Shown piece after piece: positions 45,175 to 54,040 of a stretch of 64,000 nucleotides of DNA. The position numbers were made by a program, and so were the translations under genes. The DNA is from Azoarcus sp. KH32C (lineage in GTDB: Bacteria > Pseudomonadota > Gammaproteobacteria > Burkholderiales > Rhodocyclaceae): positions 4,526,001 to 4,590,000 of the forward strand of contig NC_020516.1 of assembly GCF_000349945.1 (NCBI RefSeq). Reading direction: 5' to 3'. Position 1 is the first letter of the stretch; every line of letters starts with the position of its first letter. The notes beneath the pieces were generated by a model. That model ran no database searches, was not told the DNA's origin, and saw nothing but the letters and a program-made list of their open reading frames with translations.

Positions 45175-46149
45175 ATGGACATCCTGACCCTGCTCTTTGC
45201 CCTGGCGACTTTCATCGCCGTGGTGCTGTTCCTCGAAGGCGGCTACCTGTGGTGGGCGTCGACGCATAGCGCGGAAGTGAAGCGCCTCAACCGCCGCCTG
45301 GAAGAGGTGTCCACCGGCGCGCAGAGCGCACGCACCGCCTCTCTATACAAGGAGCTGAATACCACAGGCTCGGCGGCAGGCGACCGTCTGCTCGCGGCAA
45401 TCACGCGCCTGGACGGCGTCAATCGGATGATCGTCCAGTCGCGCCTGCCGCTGACGCTCACACAGTTCCTCGCGTGGACTGTGGCACTCGCCGCTCTCGG
45501 TTTTGCGGTGCCGGTGGTCCTGAGCCGCCCCATGATCGTGGGCCTGATCTTCGGCGGCGTGTTGGCGGCATTACCGACGATTTATGTATTGCGGGCGCGC
45601 ACCAAGCACATGCAACGCTTCGAGCAGCAATTGCCCGAAGCTCTCGACCTGATGGGGCGGGCGATGCGCGCGGGTCACGCCTTTCCGACCGCGATCAAGA
45701 TGGTGGCGGAGGAAATGAAGGACCCGATTGGCGGGGAGTACCGCATCCTGTTCGACGAGATGAACTACGGCGTGCCGCAACAGACGGCGTTGCTGAATCT
45801 CGCCTCGCGCACCGACAGCACCGACCTGAGCTATTTCGTGATCGCGGTGCTGATCCAGCGCGACTCCGGCGGCAATCTCGCGGAGCTGCTCGACAACATC
45901 AGCGCGATCATCCGTGCCCGCCTCAAGCTGTATGGGGAGATCCGCACGTTGTCGGCCGAAGGACGGCTGTCGGCGTGGATTCTCGGCAGCCTGCCGTTCG
46001 CGACGGCGGCGATGATCAACATCGTGAATCCTGGCTTCATGAAGGTGCTGTGGGAGGACCCCGCGGGCATCAATTTCATATACGGCGCGCTCGGAATGAT
46101 GGTGCTCGGCGTACTGTGGATGCGCAAGATCATCCACATCCGGGTCTAG
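45175..46149 (+). CDS. tadB: TadB, Flp inner-membrane platform protein
   Basis: The 324-residue protein has membrane helices at both ends and the GspF/T2SSF core (RFEQQLPEALDLMGRAMRAGHAF, TDLSYFVIAVLIQRDSGGNLAELLDNIS). It forms the inner-membrane platform with TadC. It starts 8 bases after cpaF. Confidence 0.93.
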   Translation: MDILTLLFALATFIAVVLFLEGGYLWWASTHSAEVKRLNRRLEEVSTGAQSARTASLYKELNTTGSAAGDRLLAAITRLDGVNRMIVQSRLPLTLTQFLAWTVALAALGFAVPVVLSRPMIVGLIFGGVLAALPTIYVLRARTKHMQRFEQQLPEALDLMGRAMRAGHAFPTAIKMVAEEMKDPIGGEYRILFDEMNYGVPQQTALLNLASRTDSTDLSYFVIAVLIQRDSGGNLAELLDNISAIIRARLKLYGEIRTLSAEGRLSAWILGSLPFATAAMINIVNPGFMKVLWEDPAGINFIYGALGMMVLGVLWMRKIIHIRV

Positions 46150-46177
46150 CGACGATGGCGATGAGGAGAAAGCAGAC

Positions 46178-47125
46178 ATGAACTATACGCAAATGGCTTT
46201 TCTCGGCCTGTTGTTCGTCGCTGTTTCTGCCGGCGCGTTCTTCGTGATGAGCCTGTTCTCGCGCTCGCCGAGCGTCGAACGACTGAACGCGATAGGAGGG
46301 GGGAAGGGAACGGCGGCCCCCTCGGCCGATACCTGGATCGAACGCACCGTAAAGCTCACCCGCCCATTCGCGAAGCTTTCCACTCCCGAGGACAGCGAGG
46401 ATGCCTCTGCGCTGCGCACGCGATTCATGCATGCGGGTATCCGACATGCGTCCGCCCCGCTCGCCTTCTTCGGTATCAAGACGGTGTTGGCGCTCGGGTT
46501 GCCGCTGCTGGCGTATTTCACGGTCCTTGTTTCGAAGCCCGAACTGCAATTTCAGGGCACCCTGCTCGTCGTGCTGTTTGCGGCGACCGTAGGCTATTAC
46601 CTGCCGAACACGGTCCTGAATCGGATGATTTTCGTCCGCCAGCGCGAGATCTTCGAAACCTTTCCGGATGCGCTCGACCTGATGACCGTCTGTGTAGAGG
46701 CCGGCCTGGGCGTCGAGGCAGCGCTCGTTCGTGTCGCTGACGAGATGCAGCACAAGAGCGAGGCGCTCGCAGAGGAATTGCACCTCGTAACATTGGAGTT
46801 GAGGGCTGGGCTGGAACGCGCACGCGCGCTGCGCAACCTGGCCAACCGCACCGGCGTCGAGGAGGTCGAAGGTTTCGTCGCGATGATCATCCAGGCCGAG
46901 CGCTTCGGCACCAGCATTGCCGCGTCGCTGCGCGTGCACTCCGACATGCTCCGCACCCGCCGTCGCCAGCGCGCCGAGGAAGCCGCGGCGAAGATCGCGT
47001 TGAAGCTGCTGTTCCCACTGATCTTCTTCATCTTCCCGTCACTGATGCTGGTGCTGCTTGGACCGGCGATGATCCAGATCTACCGCATCCTGCTACCGAC
47101 GATGGCGGGCAGCAGTGGCGGATGA
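46178..47125 (+). CDS. tadC: TadC, Flp inner-membrane platform protein
   Basis: The 315-residue GspF-like protein has the TadC core (FETFPDALDLMTVCVEAGLGVEAAL, EVEGFVAMIIQAERFGTSIAASLRVHSD) and membrane helices near the N-terminus and C-terminus. It pairs with TadB. Confidence 0.93.
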   Translation: MNYTQMAFLGLLFVAVSAGAFFVMSLFSRSPSVERLNAIGGGKGTAAPSADTWIERTVKLTRPFAKLSTPEDSEDASALRTRFMHAGIRHASAPLAFFGIKTVLALGLPLLAYFTVLVSKPELQFQGTLLVVLFAATVGYYLPNTVLNRMIFVRQREIFETFPDALDLMTVCVEAGLGVEAALVRVADEMQHKSEALAEELHLVTLELRAGLERARALRNLANRTGVEEVEGFVAMIIQAERFGTSIAASLRVHSDMLRTRRRQRAEEAAAKIALKLLFPLIFFIFPSLMLVLLGPAMIQIYRILLPTMAGSSGG

Positions 47126-47146
47126 AAATAGCGAGGAGAAACAGCA

Positions 47147-48484
47147 ATGAAAAAGCTGGTACTCACACTGAAGCCCGTGCTCGCAGCGCTCGTACTGGGC
47201 GCCTGCAGCACCGGTCCGACGATGCCCGAGCGGGCGTGGAAGATTTCGCCCGTGCAGACCGTCAATCACAGCGGCTCCAACGCCGCAGGCTATTTCGCAC
47301 TCGGGCGCGTCAAGGAAGGCCAGGGGATCACCGATCAGGCGCTCACCGCGTACCGCAAGGCGCTCGATGCCGACCCCGGCTACGCGGCGGCGTGGAACGC
47401 GCTCGGGGCGCTGCTGGTGCAGCAGGGCCAGTTCGACGAGGGGCTGGCGGCGCTGGAGCGCGCCATCAGTCTCTCGCCGACCGCGAGCTACCTGCATAAC
47501 AACCTGGGCTATGCGCAGCTGCTTGCCGGTCGCGACGAAGCCGCCACGGCCTCGCTGCGCCGGGCCGTCGACCTCGACGCGAACAATCGCCGTGCGTGGA
47601 GTAACCTCGCGACGGCCTACCGGCGGCTCGGCGCGAACGAGCGGGCGGAGTTCGCCGAAGCTCGGGCGAGCAACACCTGGGCCGCGATGCAGCCCGCTGC
47701 CGCCCCCGCCCAGCCGACGGTCGAAACAGCCGCCGCGCAGCCCGTACCGCCCGCTGCCGTGCCCGTGCCGACACCCGCCGCGGCCCTCGCGGCAACCGTC
47801 TCAGCCAGTACCGCGACCGTCACAGCCCCAGTCACACAGACCGCTCCAGCCGTTGAGGTCGCGTCCGCGCCACGGACCACGCTCGTCAAGGTGGCCGAGA
47901 ACGTCTTCGAACTGCGCAATGCGCCGCCGCCCCGCACCGTGGCGGTCGCCGAAGCCGCCGCGATCATCGCCGCAGCCACCCGACCCGCAGCGACGCCTGC
48001 GACGCCGGAACCGCTGCCCGCAGCCGCTCGGCCGGTTGCCCCCTTCGTCGCGACGCCGGCCGCAGCACCTGTCCCGACCGATGCGGCGCCGACACGCCCC
48101 GCCCGCTTTGAAATCACCAACGGCCACGGCGGCGAAGGGCTCGCGCGACGGCTTGCCGCGCTGCTCGGCCAGCAGGGCGTCGCGCGCCCGCGGCTGACGA
48201 ACGAGCGCCCCTTCACCCAGCCCGCGACCTTCGTCGAATATCGCGACGGCTACCGTGACGCGGCCGAGGCGTTCGCCGCACAGCTGCCGTTCCGGCCTGC
48301 GGTTCAGCCTGCCGCCGCGGGCAAGCTGTTGGTCGACGTCCGACTGATGCTCGGCCATGACCTGACGACCAGCGACGCCTGTTCCGTGCTCGGTGTCTGC
48401 ACCCATGTCGCACGCTCGGCGCCGGCACGCGCCGAACCAGCGCGCGTCGCGGTTGCACCGGTACGTGCCCCGTCCGGCGACTGA
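47147..48484 (+). CDS. TadD-like TPR lipoprotein fused to a LytR_C domain
   Basis: The 445-residue protein has a lipobox (VLGAC near residue 23), three to four TPR repeats (about 45-165; AYRKALDADPGYAAAWNALG, AISLSPTASYLHNNLGYAQL, AVDLDANNRRAWSNLATAYRRLG), then a long Ala/Pro/Val-rich linker (170-320). A C-terminal LytR_C-like domain follows (FEITNGHGGEGLARRLAALLGQQG, then AAAGKLLVDVRLMLGHD). The LytR_C end is not part of standard TadD and may bind the cell wall. It is the last gene before the terminator. Confidence 0.85.
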   Translation: MKKLVLTLKPVLAALVLGACSTGPTMPERAWKISPVQTVNHSGSNAAGYFALGRVKEGQGITDQALTAYRKALDADPGYAAAWNALGALLVQQGQFDEGLAALERAISLSPTASYLHNNLGYAQLLAGRDEAATASLRRAVDLDANNRRAWSNLATAYRRLGANERAEFAEARASNTWAAMQPAAAPAQPTVETAAAQPVPPAAVPVPTPAAALAATVSASTATVTAPVTQTAPAVEVASAPRTTLVKVAENVFELRNAPPPRTVAVAEAAAIIAAATRPAATPATPEPLPAAARPVAPFVATPAAAPVPTDAAPTRPARFEITNGHGGEGLARRLAALLGQQGVARPRLTNERPFTQPATFVEYRDGYRDAAEAFAAQLPFRPAVQPAAAGKLLVDVRLMLGHDLTTSDACSVLGVCTHVARSAPARAEPARVAVAPVRAPSGD

Positions 48485-48502
48485 CTCCCGACCAATAAAC
48501 GA

Positions 48503-48538
48503 CAACCCCCGCCTGGCCTGCGCCGGGCGGGGGTTGTT
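48503..48538. terminator. Bidirectional intrinsic terminator between Flp locus and actP
   Basis: CAACCCCCGCC pairs with GGCGGGGGTTG in an 11-pair stem around a loop of about a dozen bases, followed by TTG on the plus strand. It lies between convergent genes (TPR gene and actP) and could serve both. Confidence 0.75.
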
Positions 48539-48579
48539 GCGTGCCGCAACCGTTGGTGCGGCACCTGTTACCTCAAGAC

Positions 48580-50274
48580 TTAGTGCGACGCGGCCGTCGC
48601 TGCACCGACACCGGTCTGGGCGCGCACGTACTGATCGTCGAAGGCTTCGACTTCCTTCTGCGCCGCGTGGCTCGTGTCGAGCTTCGACACGATGATCGCG
48701 AGCAGGAAGGCGATCGGCATCGAGAACAACGCGGGCTGGGTGTAGGGGAAGATCGCCGCGGCGTTGTGCAGCACGTCGACCCACACCGACTTCGACAGCA
48801 CGACGAAGGTCACCGCGCTCGCCAGACCCGAGTAGCCGCCGAAGAGCGCGCCGCGGGTCGTCAGGCCCTTCCAGTACATCGACAGGATCAGCACCGGGAA
48901 GTTGGCCGAAGCGGCGACACCGAAGGCGAGTGCCACCATGAACGCGATGTTCATCTTCTCGAAGGCCATGCCGAGCAGCACGGCGACGATGCCGAGGCCG
49001 ATGGTCGCGATCTTCGAGACCTTCAGCTCGGTGGTCTCCGACGCCTTGCCCTTCATGATGACGCGCGAGTAGATGTCATGGGAGATCGCCGACGCGCCGG
49101 CCAGTGCCAGGCCCGCCACCACCGCGAGGATGGTCGCGAACGCCACCGCCGACAGGAAGCCCAGCAGCAGGTTGCCGCCGACCGCCTTGGCGAGGTGCAT
49201 CGCAATCATGTTGCCGCCACCGATCACCTTGCCGCCGAGCACGCCACCTTCGAAGAACTCGGTGTTCTGGCCGACGATCAGGATCGCGCACAGGCCCATG
49301 ATGGCGATGACGTTGAAGAAGTACGCGACGATACCCGAAGCGAACAGCACCGACTTGCGCGCTTCCTTCGCGTCGGTCACGGTGAAGAAGCGCATCAGGA
49401 TGTGCGGCAGACCGGCCGTACCGAACATCAGGCCGAGGCCCAGCGAGATCGCGGTGACCGGATCGGCCAGCAGACTGCCCGGGGCGAGCAGCTTGCCGCC
49501 GAGCTTATGCACTTCCATCGCGCGGGTCGTCAACTCGTCGAAGCTGAAGCCGAACTGGCTGAAGGCGAGCAGCATCACGGTGGTACCGCCGATCAGCAGC
49601 ATGCCCGCCTTGATGATCTGCACCCAGGTCGTCGCGACCATGCCGCCGAAGGTCACATACACCATCATCAGCGCACCCACCACGAACAGCGCGATGTTGT
49701 AGTCGAGACCGAACAACAGTTTGATCAGCTGGCCGGCGCCGACCATCTGCGCGACGAGGTAGAAGCACACCACGGTCAGCGAGCTGACGGCGGCCATCGT
49801 GCGCACCTTGCCCTGGTCGAGGCGATAGGCGGTGATGTCGGCGAAGGTGAACTTGCCGAGGTTGCGCAGGCGCTCCGCCATCAGGAACAAGATGATCGGC
49901 CAGCCGACGAAGAACGCGATCATATAGATGTAGGCATCGACGCCCTGGGTGTACATCATCGCCGTCAGACCGAGCAGCGTCGCGGCCGACATGTAGTCGC
50001 CGGCGATCGCGAGGCCGTTCTGCCAGCCGGTGATGCCGCCACCCGCGGTGTAGAAGTCGGACGTCGACTTCGTGCGGCTCGCGGCCCAGTAGGTGATGCC
50101 GAGCGTCATCAGCACGAAGACGAAGAACATGCCGATGGCGTGGAGATTGAGACCCTGCTTTTCAGTCTGGGAAATGGCGTCACCGGCGACCGCCGAGGCG
50201 GCAACCGACAGCGCGAACAGGCCCGAGGCAAGGCGCGACAGGAAAGACTTGTTCATTATTTTTCGTCCTTCCAT
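48580..50274 (-). CDS. actP: ActP, cation/acetate symporter
   Basis: The 564-residue sodium:solute symporter has a signal peptide (ending AAGDA-like at about residue 27) and about 13 membrane helices, with the SSS-family segment GITGWQNGLAIAGDYMSAATLLG. It takes up acetate and related short acids. Its start overlaps the DUF485 gene by 19 bases. Confidence 0.92.
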   Translation of the reverse strand: MEGRKIMNKSFLSRLASGLFALSVAASAVAGDAISQTEKQGLNLHAIGMFFVFVLMTLGITYWAASRTKSTSDFYTAGGGITGWQNGLAIAGDYMSAATLLGLTAMMYTQGVDAYIYMIAFFVGWPIILFLMAERLRNLGKFTFADITAYRLDQGKVRTMAAVSSLTVVCFYLVAQMVGAGQLIKLLFGLDYNIALFVVGALMMVYVTFGGMVATTWVQIIKAGMLLIGGTTVMLLAFSQFGFSFDELTTRAMEVHKLGGKLLAPGSLLADPVTAISLGLGLMFGTAGLPHILMRFFTVTDAKEARKSVLFASGIVAYFFNVIAIMGLCAILIVGQNTEFFEGGVLGGKVIGGGNMIAMHLAKAVGGNLLLGFLSAVAFATILAVVAGLALAGASAISHDIYSRVIMKGKASETTELKVSKIATIGLGIVAVLLGMAFEKMNIAFMVALAFGVAASANFPVLILSMYWKGLTTRGALFGGYSGLASAVTFVVLSKSVWVDVLHNAAAIFPYTQPALFSMPIAFLLAIIVSKLDTSHAAQKEVEAFDDQYVRAQTGVGAATAASH

Positions 50275-50576
50275 GCGGCATGCACGATTTCGTTGTTGAT
50301 GTTGTCGAATTCGCCGTTGGCGCGACGCACGTAGAGCAGCGTGAGCACCCAGAAGAACACGAACTGGAACAATCCGGCGGCGACACCGAAGGTCAGATTG
50401 CTGCCTTCGGACAGGCGTTTCGCGATCAGCTCGGGCGCGAAGGCCACCAGCATCACGAAACCGTAGAACAGCGTGAGCACGACGACCGACAGGATCATCG
50501 CGAACCGCGTCCGCTTGGCGACCAACTCCGCGAAACGCGGATTGCGCCGGATATGGGCGTACATCGAACTAGACAT
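50256..50576 (-). CDS. DUF485 membrane protein (YjcH), partner of ActP
   Basis: The 106-residue protein has two membrane helices and the DUF485 pattern (NPRFAELVAKRTRFA, VLTLLYVRRANGEFD). It is always paired with acetate permease genes. GGAGGAAGGAAAA gives a strong ribosome site before the ATG at 50576. Confidence 0.92.
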   Translation of the reverse strand: MSSSMYAHIRRNPRFAELVAKRTRFAMILSVVVLTLFYGFVMLVAFAPELIAKRLSEGSNLTFGVAAGLFQFVFFWVLTLLYVRRANGEFDNINNEIVHAAWKDEK

Positions 50577-50670
50577 TTTTCCTTCCTCCTCGAGAAAACA
50601 ACGTGAAAACACGCCGTCGCCTCCACACTCCCAACGGAACCGGCCCGACCGTCTATGCAGCGGTGCCGAC

Positions 50671-50710
50671 TGATATATCATCTATATGAGTCCATACCGC
50701 ACAGTATGGA
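50671..50710. promoter_or_regulatory. Two palindromes between actP and the crotonase gene
   Basis: TGATATATCA (50671-50680) is a perfect 10-bp palindrome, and TCCATAC (50691-50697) with GTATGGA (50704-50710) is a 7-bp inverted repeat with a 6-base gap. Both are between divergent genes and suit operators or -10 elements. Confidence 0.45.
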
Positions 50711-50786
50711 GTGGTTTTTTGCGCAGTGCAACATATTGGTGCAAAACCAAAAGCCCGAAAAATTCAAACACTTGGGAAGAGCAGCC

Positions 50787-51569
50787 ATGACAGGCCAGAT
50801 CACCGTTTCGACCGATGGGGGCATCTCCACGCTGACCCTTTCGAACCCCGACAAGCTCAACGCGATCGACTCGGCGATGTGGGTCGCACTGCACGCGGCG
50901 ATGGACGAAATCGCCGCGCGCGACGACCTGCGTTGCGTGATCCTGCGCGGCGCGGGCGACAAGGCTTTCGCCGCCGGCGGCGACATCGAGGAATTCCTGA
51001 CGGTGAGGGCGACGGTCGATGACGCGCTGCACTACCACGACACCCTGGTCGCGACCGCGCTCGACGCGATCCGCGCGTGCCCGATCCCGACCGTCGCCGC
51101 AATCCAGGGCGCCTGCGTCGGCGGAGGGCTGGAAATCGCCGGCTGCTGCGACCTGCGCATCGCGGGCGAATCGGCCCGCTTCGGCGCACCGATCAACCGC
51201 CTGGGATTTTCGATGTATCCGGGGGAGATGGCGGGACTGCTCGAGCTCGTCGGCCCCGCCGCGCTGCTGGAGATCCTGCTGGAAGGGCGCATCCTCGATG
51301 CGCGCGAAGCCTTGCAGAAGGGGTTGCTGACACGGGTCGTCGACGACGAGAAGGTGATCGACGAAGCGCTCGCGGCGGCGAACCGCATCGCCGCCGGCGC
51401 CCCGCTCGTCGCCCGCTGGCACAAGCAGTGGGTACATCGGCTGATGGACGGCCGGCCGCTGAGCGTCGAGGAAAAACGCGCCGCGTTCGATTTCCTCGCG
51501 ACGGACGACTACCGCGAAGGGCTGGACGCCTTCTTCGCAAAGCGCAAGCCGCGCTTCAGCGGCAGGTGA
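50787..51569 (+). CDS. Crotonase-family protein (enoyl-CoA hydratase/isomerase-like)
   Basis: The 260-residue protein has the oxyanion-hole parts of the crotonase fold (FAAGGDIEEFL, GACVGGGLEIAGCCD). One catalytic Glu is kept (GGGLEIA), but the second, usually in a QPE motif, is replaced (FGAPINRLG), so hydration may be lost. Isomerase or thioesterase activity is possible. The start at 50787 has GGGAAG upstream. Confidence 0.85.
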   Translation: MTGQITVSTDGGISTLTLSNPDKLNAIDSAMWVALHAAMDEIAARDDLRCVILRGAGDKAFAAGGDIEEFLTVRATVDDALHYHDTLVATALDAIRACPIPTVAAIQGACVGGGLEIAGCCDLRIAGESARFGAPINRLGFSMYPGEMAGLLELVGPAALLEILLEGRILDAREALQKGLLTRVVDDEKVIDEALAAANRIAAGAPLVARWHKQWVHRLMDGRPLSVEEKRAAFDFLATDDYREGLDAFFAKRKPRFSGR

Positions 51570-51572
51570 GAC

Positions 51573-53039
51573 TCAGGCGAGCCACGCCTCCGGCAACACC
51601 GTGGACAGGTCGAGATGCTCTGCGATGCTGTCCGCGAGCCGGTCGAGATCGGCTTCGCGCCGCGCCGCAAGGTCGACCGCATCGAGGCCCTCCGCACCCG
51701 CCCAGGCGAGCAGTGCCGACAAGGCCGCGGGATGGTCGAAGAGGCCGTGCAGGTAGGTGCCGAGGATCTGACCGTCCTCGGACATTGCGCCGTCGGTCTT
51801 CCCATCCGCGAAGCGCACCGCAGGATTCGCGAGCGCCGCGCCGCGGCTCACGCCCATGTGGATCTCGTAGCCGGCAACGGCGGGAGCGCCCGGCAGGCAC
51901 AATGCACCGGCGGCGTTCTCGAGGCGCTTCTCGGCTTCGAGTACGGTCTCCATCTCCAACAGGCCGAGACCCGGAACCGTCGTCGGCGCCCCCTCGATGC
52001 CGAGCGGGTCCGCGAGGGTCGCTCCGAGCATCTGAAAGCCGCCGCAGATCCCGACGACTTTGCCGCCGTAACGCAGATGGCGCCGGATCGGTTCCTCCCA
52101 GCCCTGCGCACGCAGCCACGCGAGGTCGGACTGCACGCTCTTCGAACCCGGCAGCACGATCAGGTCCGCGGGCGGCATCGCCTGGCCGGGACCGACCCAG
52201 CTGAAGTCGATCTGCGGATGCAGGCGCAGCACGTCGAGGTCGGTGTGATTCGAGATGCGGGGATAGACCGGGGCGACGACCCGCAGCCGGGTCTCGCGTT
52301 TGTCGACGCTCGCCTTGCCAAGCGCATCTTCGGCGTCGAGGAAGAGGCCGTGGAGATAAGGCAGCACACCGAGCACCGGCTTGCCGGTGCGTTCCTCAAG
52401 CCAGTCCAGTCCCGACTGCAGCAGGCCGATGTCGCCGCGGAAGCGGTTGATCACGAAGCCCTTCACGCGCGCCCGCTCGGACGGCGACAGCAGTTCCAGC
52501 GTCCCGACGAGATGCGCGAAGACGCCGCCGCGGTCGATGTCGGCGACGAGGATCACCGGCACATCGGCCGCCTCGGCGAATCCCATGTTGGCGATGTCGC
52601 GATCGCGCAGGTTGATCTCGGCGGGGCTGCCGGCCCCCTCGACCAGCACGCATTCGTAGGCGCTCGTCAGGCGATCCCAGGACTGCATGACGGCTGCCAT
52701 CGCGCGCGGTTTGTACGCGTGGTAGTCGCGTGCAGACAGGTTGGCAACGGCACGACCGTGGATAATGACCTGCGCACCGACGTCCGTTGAAGGCTTCAGC
52801 AGGATCGGGTTGAAGTCGGTGTGCGGAGGCACACCGGCCGCAAGCGCCTGCAAGGCCTGCGCGCGGCCGATCTCGCCGCCGTCGACGGTCACCGCCGAAT
52901 TGAGTGCCATGTTCTGCGGCTTGAACGGCGCGATGTGCACGCCGCGGCGCGCGAGCATGCGGGCAAGTCCCGCGACGACAGTGCTCTTACCCGCATCGGA
53001 GGTCGTTCCCTGCACCATCAGGGTGATTGCTTGTGGCAT
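51573..53039 (-). CDS. cobQ: CobQ, cobyric acid synthase
   Basis: The 488-residue protein has an N-terminal DTBS-type P-loop domain (QGTTSDAGKSTVVAGLARML) and a C-terminal class I amidotransferase domain (VVGICGGFQMLG, Cys about residue 330, and HGLFDHPAAL with the His). It amidates cobyrinic acid a,c-diamide. It is divergent from cbiB and convergent with the crotonase gene, three bases apart. Confidence 0.95.
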   Translation of the reverse strand: MPQAITLMVQGTTSDAGKSTVVAGLARMLARRGVHIAPFKPQNMALNSAVTVDGGEIGRAQALQALAAGVPPHTDFNPILLKPSTDVGAQVIIHGRAVANLSARDYHAYKPRAMAAVMQSWDRLTSAYECVLVEGAGSPAEINLRDRDIANMGFAEAADVPVILVADIDRGGVFAHLVGTLELLSPSERARVKGFVINRFRGDIGLLQSGLDWLEERTGKPVLGVLPYLHGLFLDAEDALGKASVDKRETRLRVVAPVYPRISNHTDLDVLRLHPQIDFSWVGPGQAMPPADLIVLPGSKSVQSDLAWLRAQGWEEPIRRHLRYGGKVVGICGGFQMLGATLADPLGIEGAPTTVPGLGLLEMETVLEAEKRLENAAGALCLPGAPAVAGYEIHMGVSRGAALANPAVRFADGKTDGAMSEDGQILGTYLHGLFDHPAALSALLAWAGAEGLDAVDLAARREADLDRLADSIAEHLDLSTVLPEAWLA

Positions 53040-53097
53040 CGCGTAAAATCCCGACTCTTTTCAACAGCGGCGGATTATCGCCGAAACCCCGTCAACG

Positions 53098-54030
53098 ATG
53101 ATTTCCCTGTGCGTCAAACTCGTATCCGGCATCGTCATCGACCGGCTGCTCGGCGAACCGCGCCGCTACCATCCCCTGATCGGTTTCGGGCGCTGGGCAA
53201 TCTGGCTTGAAGGCCAGCTGCATGGGCGCGTGCCCGGTCGCGTGGGCGGCGTGCTCGCGTGGTCGCTTGCGGTGCTGCCCTGGGTCGGACTCGTGCTCGC
53301 GGCGCGCGCTGTGCATCCGGCCATCCAGTGGATCGCCGACGTCGTGCTGCTCTATTTCGCACTCGGCGCGCAAAGCCTCGCGCAACACGCCGAAGCGATC
53401 GCGAAGCCGCTCGCGGCCGGTGATCTCGACGCGGCACGGACGCGGGTCGGCTGGATCGTCAGCCGCGACACGCGCGCGCTCGATGCGACGGGCGTCGCCC
53501 GCGCCGGCACCGAGTCCGTGCTGGAGAATGGCAACGACGCGGTCTTCGGCGCGCTGTTCTGGTTCTGCATTGGCGGAGGCGCCGGCGTACTGCTCTTCCG
53601 TCTCGCGAACACCCTCGACGCGATGTGGGGCTACCGCAACGAGCGCTATCTAGACTTCGGCTGGGCCGCGGCGCGCATCGACGACGTGCTCAACTGGCTG
53701 CCCGCACGGCTCACGGCGCTGACCTACGCGCTCCTCGGACGCACCCGCCATGCGCTCGCCTGTTGGCGCGCTCAGGCGCCCGCGTGGGACAGCCCCAACG
53801 CCGGCCCTGTGATGGCCGCAGGCGCCGGCGCGCTGGGCGTGAGCCTCGGCGGCCCGGCGATCTACCACGGGCGCGAAGAGCATCGTCCCCCGCTCGGAGG
53901 CGGTGCGGCACCGGACGCAACGAGCCTGCGCTCGGCGATCGCGCTGGTCCGCCGCGGCATGCTGCTCTGGCTCGCCGTCGTCGCCCTCGCCGCGATCGCC
54001 GTCACCTTCCTCGGAGCGGCGCAGCGCTGA
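53098..54030 (+). CDS. cbiB: CbiB/CobD, adenosylcobinamide-phosphate synthase
   Basis: The 310-residue membrane protein has the CbiB motifs DRLLGEPRRYHPLIGFGRWA, GWIVSRDTRALDATGVARAGTES, ENGNDAVFGALFWF and YRNERYLDFGWAAARIDDVLNWLPARLTAL. It attaches the aminopropanol arm to cobyric acid. The gap to the divergent cobQ is 58 bases. Confidence 0.94.
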   Translation: MISLCVKLVSGIVIDRLLGEPRRYHPLIGFGRWAIWLEGQLHGRVPGRVGGVLAWSLAVLPWVGLVLAARAVHPAIQWIADVVLLYFALGAQSLAQHAEAIAKPLAAGDLDAARTRVGWIVSRDTRALDATGVARAGTESVLENGNDAVFGALFWFCIGGGAGVLLFRLANTLDAMWGYRNERYLDFGWAAARIDDVLNWLPARLTALTYALLGRTRHALACWRAQAPAWDSPNAGPVMAAGAGALGVSLGGPAIYHGREEHRPPLGGGAAPDATSLRSAIALVRRGMLLWLAVVALAAIAVTFLGAAQR

Positions 54031-54040
54031 CGCCCTGATC

